From NCBI GenBank assembly GCA_016181895.1, contig JACOYL010000012.1:1-59069 (forward strand): a stretch of DNA of 59,069 bases, written 5' to 3'. How positions within the stretch are numbered: position 1 is the first letter of the stretch; every line of letters begins with the position of its first letter. A program made the translations under genes and the position numbers. Positions 54,482 to 59,069 of the stretch are shown in pieces. This DNA is from Candidatus Pacearchaeota archaeon. Lineage in GTDB: Archaea > Nanobdellota > Nanobdellia > Pacearchaeales > GW2011-AR1. The notes beneath the pieces are model-generated. The model saw only the letters and a program-made list of their open reading frames with translations, was not told the DNA's origin and did no database searches.

Positions 54482-54754
54482 CTATCCCCAGAATTTCCAC
54501 CAGGGCTTTTTTTCCAGGAAAACAGGCTGCTCGAAATCGTAGTCGTCGCGGCTTGTCGTTTTTTCCTTTTCCTTGACAAGATTTCTCTTTGAAAATTCGT
54601 CCTTTATCTGCTCGATGGCGTAGGCAACGTCAACCCTTGAATGCCCCTGTTTTATAAGGGCCCATTTCAGCGTTTCAACGTCGTATCCCTTTTCAAGATT
54701 TTTTTTGAAATACTCGACAAGTTTCTGCCTCTTCAACGTTTCCCTCTCAACCAT
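54482..54754 (-). CDS. Small protein with the domain shared with the 3127-4479 protein
   Basis: The ATG at 54754 (MVERETLKRQKLVEYFKKNL) is preferred to an upstream one that would overlap the AMP phosphorylase end, giving 90 residues. Residues 10-45 (LVEYFKKNLEKGYDVETLKW then ALIKQGHSRVDVAYAIEQI) match the N-terminal domain of the 3127-4479 membrane protein (YIQQSFNNGF, LINQGHHSQNVYDTINYV). The pattern looks like a UBA-type three-helix bundle with 'I/L-x-x-QGH' before helix three. The C-terminus is acidic, then ends PWWKFWG, a possible membrane-interface tail. Role unknown. Confidence 0.55.
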   Translation of the reverse strand: MVERETLKRQKLVEYFKKNLEKGYDVETLKWALIKQGHSRVDVAYAIEQIKDEFSKRNLVKEKEKTTSRDDYDFEQPVFLEKKPWWKFWG

Positions 54755-54803
54755 AAGGTAAAAAGAAATAATGGGTTTAAAAATATGATTGTAAAATTTG
54801 ACA

Positions 54804-56291
54804 TCATTTGAATTTAATAGGATTTTCAACGCGGTAAAATTTTATCGCCTGTCTCAACCTTGATTGGGTTTCGGAATAAAGGGAAATGATTTTTTCCCCC
54901 TTCTTTATTTCATCGCCGACATGATGATAAAGATAAACTCCTGAAAATTTGTCTACGGGACAGCCTGTTATTCTTGCAAGCGAGTTTATTTTCTTGTTGT
55001 CTATGCCTGTTATTCTCGCTTTTTTTGCCGAATGAATTTCTTTTTTGAACCTTGCAACCCGTTTGAGCCTGTTCAGGTTTCCTTTTTGAGCTTCCACTAT
55101 CTCCTTGAATTTCTTGAATGCATCTCCTGAATAGAGAATTTTTTCAGCCATCTTTAAACCATATCCTTTTTTTGCCATTCCGGTAAGCTCAAACAATTCT
55201 CCCGCCAAGAAAAGCGATTTTTTCTCCAAATCCTTTGGACCTTTCTGCTTTGGATCCAGGACTTTTACAATGTCTTTCAATTCCAATGCGGGACCCACGC
55301 CGTTTCCTATCGGTTCGCTTCCATCAGTGAGAACAACGCGGATTTTTTTGTGAAAATGTTTTCCAAGGCTTAGAAATTCATTTTTGAGCGACTCTGCTTT
55401 TTTCCTGTCTACTTTCACGCTTTTTCCGTATGGAATGTCTATGAGAATATACTTGCTTCCTACCGCGAATTTTTTTGACATTATGGAAGCCACGAGCTGC
55501 GATTTCGGGTCTATGTTAAGTTCTTTCTCGACTTTTATTATTTTTGAATCAACGGGAACCATGTCGAGGGAACCGCCCCAAACCATGAACGCGTTTGTTT
55601 TCTTCAGGATTTTTTTCAATTCATCCGGAGTGAATTCCACTTCCATGATTGTTTCCAAAACGTCCGCGGTTCCCGCGGCGCTTGTGATTGCGCGCGAGGA
55701 AGTTTTCGGAAAAATTAATCCGTCTGCAGAACAGATTGAAACGACAATCGGCGTCGTCCTGTTTCCCGCAACTCCTCCGATTGAATGCTTGTCGACGATG
55801 TATTTTCCCTTGACGGAGAATTTGTTCCCGAATTTTATCATTGCTTCTATCATTGCTATCGTCTCGCTCATCCTCATTCCCTGCTTGTACATCGCGGCGA
55901 CGAGCAATGCGATTTCAGCCTCGGAGAGCGCGTTTCTTGCAATGTCCCGCGTTATGATAAAAATTTCGTTTCTCGTCAAAACCCCCGAATTGAGTTTTTT
56001 CTTTATGAAGTTCAAACTTTCCGGAATCGGAGCCAGGTTCACGTCGACTTTCTGCCCTTTTTTCAAACGCATTTCCTCTTTTATTTCGTTGGAAACAAGA
56101 ATTTCATTTTCCCTTACATAAGGCTCGTCAATCGTGTCGATGATTGTCACCATTTCCTTTGAATATTTGGAAAGCGTTTTTATCGAGATGTTTCCCTGAA
56201 TTCTGACGCCGAGCTTCTCCGCGGTTTTGAAGTGAAGCATGGCTACCGGCAATCCGGCTTCCCATTTCAAGAATTTGACTTTCAGTTTCAT
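54804..56291 (-). CDS. deoA: AMP phosphorylase (thymidine phosphorylase family, archaeal type)
   Basis: A 495-residue protein. The first 90 residues are the extra N-terminal domain of archaeal AMP phosphorylases. The catalytic part has SEAEIALLVAAMYKQGMRMS, VDKHSIGGVAGNRTTPIVVS (the phosphate- and base-binding loop), FPKTSSRAITSAAGTADVLE and KIRVVLTDGSEPIGNGVGPA. The C-terminal barrel domain ends YLYHHVGDEIKKGEKIISLY. The enzyme turns AMP, CMP or UMP plus phosphate into ribose 1,5-bisphosphate and a free base, part of archaeal nucleotide breakdown and the type III RuBisCO route. No RuBisCO gene is seen here. Confidence 0.92.
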   Translation of the reverse strand: MKLKVKFLKWEAGLPVAMLHFKTAEKLGVRIQGNISIKTLSKYSKEMVTIIDTIDEPYVRENEILVSNEIKEEMRLKKGQKVDVNLAPIPESLNFIKKKLNSGVLTRNEIFIITRDIARNALSEAEIALLVAAMYKQGMRMSETIAMIEAMIKFGNKFSVKGKYIVDKHSIGGVAGNRTTPIVVSICSADGLIFPKTSSRAITSAAGTADVLETIMEVEFTPDELKKILKKTNAFMVWGGSLDMVPVDSKIIKVEKELNIDPKSQLVASIMSKKFAVGSKYILIDIPYGKSVKVDRKKAESLKNEFLSLGKHFHKKIRVVLTDGSEPIGNGVGPALELKDIVKVLDPKQKGPKDLEKKSLFLAGELFELTGMAKKGYGLKMAEKILYSGDAFKKFKEIVEAQKGNLNRLKRVARFKKEIHSAKKARITGIDNKKINSLARITGCPVDKFSGVYLYHHVGDEIKKGEKIISLYSETQSRLRQAIKFYRVENPIKFK

Positions 56292-56307
56292 TTCAACCTC
56301 TTAGAAT

Positions 56308-57357
56308 TTAACTTTCGGGAGCCTTTAGGAAAAATCCCTGCAGTTCCTTTCCCCTGTAGATTTCCAAAATTATGATCACATAGGCGAGTATCAAAGGGCC
56401 TATGATGAATCCCAGAATCCCGAAAAACAAGAACCCCCCTATCATTCCCGTCAATGAGAGAAGAGGATGCATCTTCGCGCTTTTTGAAACAAAAAAAGGG
56501 CGAAGTATGTTGTCGATAACCGCGGAAATTATTCCGAAGAAAGTCACCCCCGCCGCCGCGAAACCGTTTCCCGCAATCAACAGGTAAATCACGACGGGAA
56601 TCCAGATTATTGTCGGACCAACGATAGGCAGAATTCCCGCGAGAACCGCAATCAATGTAAGGAAAATCATGTTCGGAACTCCGAAAATCAAAAATCCAAG
56701 GCCGGCAATCAAACCCTGAATAACCCCTATCACAACCTGCCCGTAGACAACGGAAAGTGTTATGTCCGTCGACGATTGAAACAATTTCCTTTCAACATCT
56801 TTCGAGAAAGGCATCAATCCCTTCAAATAGTTCAGAATTTCATCCTTGTCCTTCAATACAAAAAAGAAAGTCGCGAAAACAACGACAAGATGCAAAAAGA
56901 TTATTGGAAAATTCAAAAGAATGCCCGAAACCGACGTGACAAACGAATTCAAGGATCTTGTGACGAAACCGGAGAAGACAGAACCGAATTGCGAAGTGAA
57001 TTCTTCGGCGTTCAGAGAAGGAAAGATTTTTGTGAATACATCAACGAAATCTATTTTCTGCGCAGCGACATAAATTTCAAACGATTGCTTTACAAAGATG
57101 GGCAGGAGGAACCAGAAAGGAAGAACTATTATCAGGATAAGGAAAAGGCAGATTAAAATCAATGCAACGCTCTTCAATTTTGTTTTTCTGTGAATCCAAT
57201 CGTAAGCCGGGGAAAAGACCATTGCCATTATCAATCCCATTATTATCGAGAGAAGAATGGGCTTCAAAATAAGGAAAGACAAGACAAGAAGAATCAGCAA
57301 TATCGCCGTCGTTATAATTTTCTTGAAATATTCCGAGTCCATCATTATCGCAGCCAT
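56308..57357 (-). CDS. AI-2E-family transporter/permease
   Basis: A 349-residue membrane protein with about eight helices. Signatures are LSIIMGLIMAMVFSPAYDWI near the start, VVFATFFFVLKDKDEILNYL, LSVVYGQVVIGVIQGLIAGL and FLTLIAVLAGILPIVGPTII. The end has VISAVIDNILRPFFVSKSAK. This is the AI-2E/PerM-like family, whose members are Na+/H+ antiporters or export small molecules. The substrate is unknown. The G-run part of copy 10 of the dispersed repeat lies upstream in the opposite direction. A TATA-like AAATTTATAAATT lies about 20 bases before the start. Confidence 0.9.
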   Translation of the reverse strand: MAAIMMDSEYFKKIITTAILLILLVLSFLILKPILLSIIMGLIMAMVFSPAYDWIHRKTKLKSVALILICLFLILIIVLPFWFLLPIFVKQSFEIYVAAQKIDFVDVFTKIFPSLNAEEFTSQFGSVFSGFVTRSLNSFVTSVSGILLNFPIIFLHLVVVFATFFFVLKDKDEILNYLKGLMPFSKDVERKLFQSSTDITLSVVYGQVVIGVIQGLIAGLGFLIFGVPNMIFLTLIAVLAGILPIVGPTIIWIPVVIYLLIAGNGFAAAGVTFFGIISAVIDNILRPFFVSKSAKMHPLLSLTGMIGGFLFFGILGFIIGPLILAYVIIILEIYRGKELQGFFLKAPES

Positions 57358-57397
57358 TTTTTCAAAACGCAGGGGAAATTTATAAATTTATGCAGTT

Positions 57398-57580
57398 CCC
57401 CTCCCACCCGCCCTAAAATCCAAAACAGATGTTAACTCGCAAACCAATCGATAATTAAAATGATGTTAGTTTCTCGCCAATTGAAAAAGATTAATATGGA
57501 AACAATTATCGCGAGATTCATTGTTGATAATGTCGATAAAAGTTGTTTGATGGTTAACTCGGTTCGGGGCGGGCGGGAAC
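57398..57580. repeat. Dispersed repeat, copy 10: two inward-facing copies head to head
   Basis: The left end is the C-run CCCCTCCCACCCGCCC (57398-57413) followed by TAAAATCCAAAACAGATGTTAA. Read on the minus strand this is TTAACATCTGTTTTGGATTT then G-runs, matching the end of copy 7. The right part has AAAAGATTAATATGGAAACA, GTTGTTTGATGGTTAACTCG and a G-run GGGGCGGGCGGG (57566-57577). So one copy points each way, with G-runs on the outer ends next to each divergent gene. Confidence 0.75.
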
Positions 57581-57612
57581 AAATTTAAAAACAAAATTTC
57601 ACAATCCTAAAT

Positions 57613-58320
57613 ATGAATTTTGTAAAAAAGATTTTCGACGGGAAAATCGACAATGATGTGCATATGCAATTTCAAAAATACAGCAGAGGAGAGTTCAGAA
57701 ACAAGGCTGAAATCCATGGAAAACAATCAAAAGGAAAATTTACAATAAATACAAGCGCGGATTTCGCAAATGACTTGGTTAAAGACATGGCTGGAAAATT
57801 GGGAAACGAGAAAACAAATGTTACCGGAGCGATAATTTCAACAAGCGACCTCAATGGCAGGATAAAATTCAAAAGCAAAAAGCAATTTCAAGGCGTGAAA
57901 AATTACGCAATCGACGAAGAAATGAGCGGAAATGAAATCTTGAAATTGCTTGAAGAATTTCCAAAAACTTTTTTCGCACTTTCTTTTTCAACAAAAGACA
58001 GTATATTAAAAATCAAACCGAAAGCTCCAAAATCCGGGAAACCTGGAAAGGAAACAGAGGAAAGAAAAAAGCCGGATTTTTGCAAGCTAACGACGACGGA
58101 TAGAAGTCTTGGCTCTGAATTCATTTTTGAAAAACCTGATTTCAAGGAGGCTTGGATTTCGCACACTTATTTCATCGAGGAAATCAAAATTCCGGACGAA
58201 TTAAAGAATGAAAGGGATTTTGCTATTGTAAGGGAAAAATCTTTGAGAAAAGGAAGGATTGTCCGAACAGCAAAAATAGACGGAAAGGAAATGAGGGAAG
58301 AAAGGGAGTTTGAGGCGTAG
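57613..58320 (+). CDS. Hypothetical protein (235 residues), basic, no recognised family
   Basis: Starts MNFVKKIFDGKIDNDVHMQF. The N-terminal half is rich in Lys, Asn and Gly. The middle has MSGNEILKLLEEFPKTFFAL and LSFSTKDSILKIKPKAPKSG, and a beta-rich end (FIFEKPDFKEAWISHTYFIE then EIKIPDELKN) closes with RKGRIVRTAKIDGKEMREER. It has no membrane helix or catalytic motif. It may be a DPANN-specific soluble protein. A TATA-like AAATTTAAAAAC lies about 30 bases upstream. Confidence 0.55.
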   Translation: MNFVKKIFDGKIDNDVHMQFQKYSRGEFRNKAEIHGKQSKGKFTINTSADFANDLVKDMAGKLGNEKTNVTGAIISTSDLNGRIKFKSKKQFQGVKNYAIDEEMSGNEILKLLEEFPKTFFALSFSTKDSILKIKPKAPKSGKPGKETEERKKPDFCKLTTTDRSLGSEFIFEKPDFKEAWISHTYFIEEIKIPDELKNERDFAIVREKSLRKGRIVRTAKIDGKEMREEREFEA

Positions 58321-58371
58321 GGGAATTCTATAAGGGAAAAATTATTTAATTAAGCAAATTCCTTATATTGT

Positions 58372-59069
58372 ATGAAGTATATAAAATTAGATGGCTTATC
58401 TAATAAAGTTCCTATCTTTGATAATGAAGATTTATGTAATATTTGTGCTTATCCTATTACAACAGATGGAGAATATAAGGGAAAATGTCTTAGTTGTAGA
58501 ATATTCTTTAAAAACAAGAAGATAACTGGTGGAGAACTCTATTTCGATAAAATCTTTTCGGTTGGAAAATATATTGATTTAGGTAAATCTATTCCTTTAG
58601 ACAAGGGTGAAGAAGACACTATGACATTTCTAATTTTAAATTCTAAAAATGAGAAAGAAAAAATTCCTTTTTGTGCTGAATTATTAAAGATAAAGATTGA
58701 TGAAGTATCCTCAGAATTAAATATTTCTAAAGATACAACAATAATTTGCGTGGTTCCTGATGAGGAGAAGAAGGTTTATCAAAAAGGGAATGAGTTAGCG
58801 AAGACATTGTCTGAAAAGACTGGGTTAGATTACTTACCTATTATTAAAAAGATAAAGGAAACAAAGAAACAAAAAAAATTAAGAGGGATAGAAGAGAAAT
58901 TTGAAAACGTTAAAGGAGCTTTTGGAATAGATGACAAGTTTGTAAATGATATTTATGGGAAAATTATTATATTAGTAGATGATGTCATAAATTCTCTTGC
59001 TACTGTAAATGAATGTTCTAAAGTCTTAAAAGAAAGTAGGGCTAAAAATATATTCGTTTTTTCTGTAGC
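58372..59069 (+). CDS. ComF-like phosphoribosyltransferase (partial, runs off the window)
   Basis: ATG at 58372, with the frame open to the window end (232 codons seen). An N-terminal zinc-finger-like pair (LCNICAYPI, KCLSCRIF) is followed by a body with KIFSVGKYIDLG. The C-terminal part has GKIIILVDDVINSLATVNEC, the PRPP-binding ILVDD loop of phosphoribosyltransferases, then LKESRAKNIFVFSVA. In ComF the loop is usually DDVxTTGAT; here it is DDVINSLAT. This resembles ComF/amidophosphoribosyltransferase-like proteins. AT-rich codons. Full length and function cannot be decided here. Confidence 0.75.
   Translation, partial: MKYIKLDGLSNKVPIFDNEDLCNICAYPITTDGEYKGKCLSCRIFFKNKKITGGELYFDKIFSVGKYIDLGKSIPLDKGEEDTMTFLILNSKNEKEKIPFCAELLKIKIDEVSSELNISKDTTIICVVPDEEKKVYQKGNELAKTLSEKTGLDYLPIIKKIKETKKQKKLRGIEEKFENVKGAFGIDDKFVNDIYGKIIILVDDVINSLATVNECSKVLKESRAKNIFVFSV

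Noticed and set aside
190-57580. The repeated intergenic blocks as a CRISPR array
   Set aside because: Copies are kilobases apart, degenerate and hundreds of bases long; no regularly spaced short repeats and no cas genes are present. The CARF-like hint at 50975 is not enough.

Overview
The window comes from an archaeon of the DPANN radiation, most like Pacearchaeota/Woesearchaeota. The core genes are archaeal: PCNA, a primase, Spt5, SecE, RpoP, prefoldin beta, ribosomal proteins L37Ae, L40e, P0 and P1, aIF5A, archaeal FtsZ and SepF, an S-layer protein and an archaeosortase-like protein. The tRNA-Ser gene carries an intron. Many start codons lie about 20-28 bases after a TATA box, so leaderless mRNAs are common. 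The DNA is visibly AT-rich. I assigned the lineage from protein content and did not test it with a tree.

Layout. 1-3.1 kb: end of a class I lysyl-tRNA synthetase, a histone-like protein, a PD-(D/E)XK nuclease and a lamin-tail-domain surface protein. 3.1-8.1 kb (minus): three consecutive membrane-anchored proteins that share a cysteine-rich module. 8.1-10.5 kb: divergent primase and PCNA. 10.6-11.3 kb: VapBC. 11.4-26.5 kb (plus): a large surface locus with six proteins bearing archaeal prepilin-like N-termini and very large cysteine-rich membrane proteins. A two-gene unit (pilin-like plus giant protein) is duplicated there, and the second giant gene is split around a winged-helix/RelE-type module. 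26.5-31.3 kb: MazEF, a winged-helix repressor, the S-layer gene with a structured leader, and a Doc-type module. 31.4-38.9 kb: envelope genes (paralogous membrane proteins, DedA, archaeosortase-like protein, PAP2-like protein, exported and lipoprotein-like proteins). 39.2-47.4 kb (minus): the information and division cluster FKBP-FtsZ-SecE-Spt5-L11-tRNA-Pro-L37Ae-RpoP-prefoldin-SepF, interleaved with AT-rich orphan genes and a frameshifted lipoprotein gene. 47.4-53.9 kb: a truncated aIF5A copy, an rRNA methyltransferase, full aIF5A, L40e, a site-2 protease, tiny genes, and the L1-P0-(54-residue ORF)-P1 stalk operon. 54-59 kb: two tRNAs, AMP phosphorylase, an AI-2E-family permease, an unknown protein and a partial ComF-like phosphoribosyltransferase.

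Most long gaps are not empty. They hold degenerate copies of one dispersed repeat family. The left end carries a CTCGTGCCCCGACTTT-like block, the middle has motifs such as GATTAATGTGAAAAA and AAATTTGTTTGACAGTTAAA, and the right end is a G-run block of the GGGCGGGTGGGCGGG type. Nearly all copies point the same way along the window. Repeat copies also flank or separate parts of the surface locus.

The best candidate for an undescribed system is the 11.4-26.5 kb prepilin/giant-cysteine-rich-protein locus. Other points for follow-up are the oriented repeat family, a perfect-stem tRNA-like cloverleaf just upstream of the first giant gene, the disrupted aIF5A duplicate, and unannotated small ORFs coupled to conserved operons.
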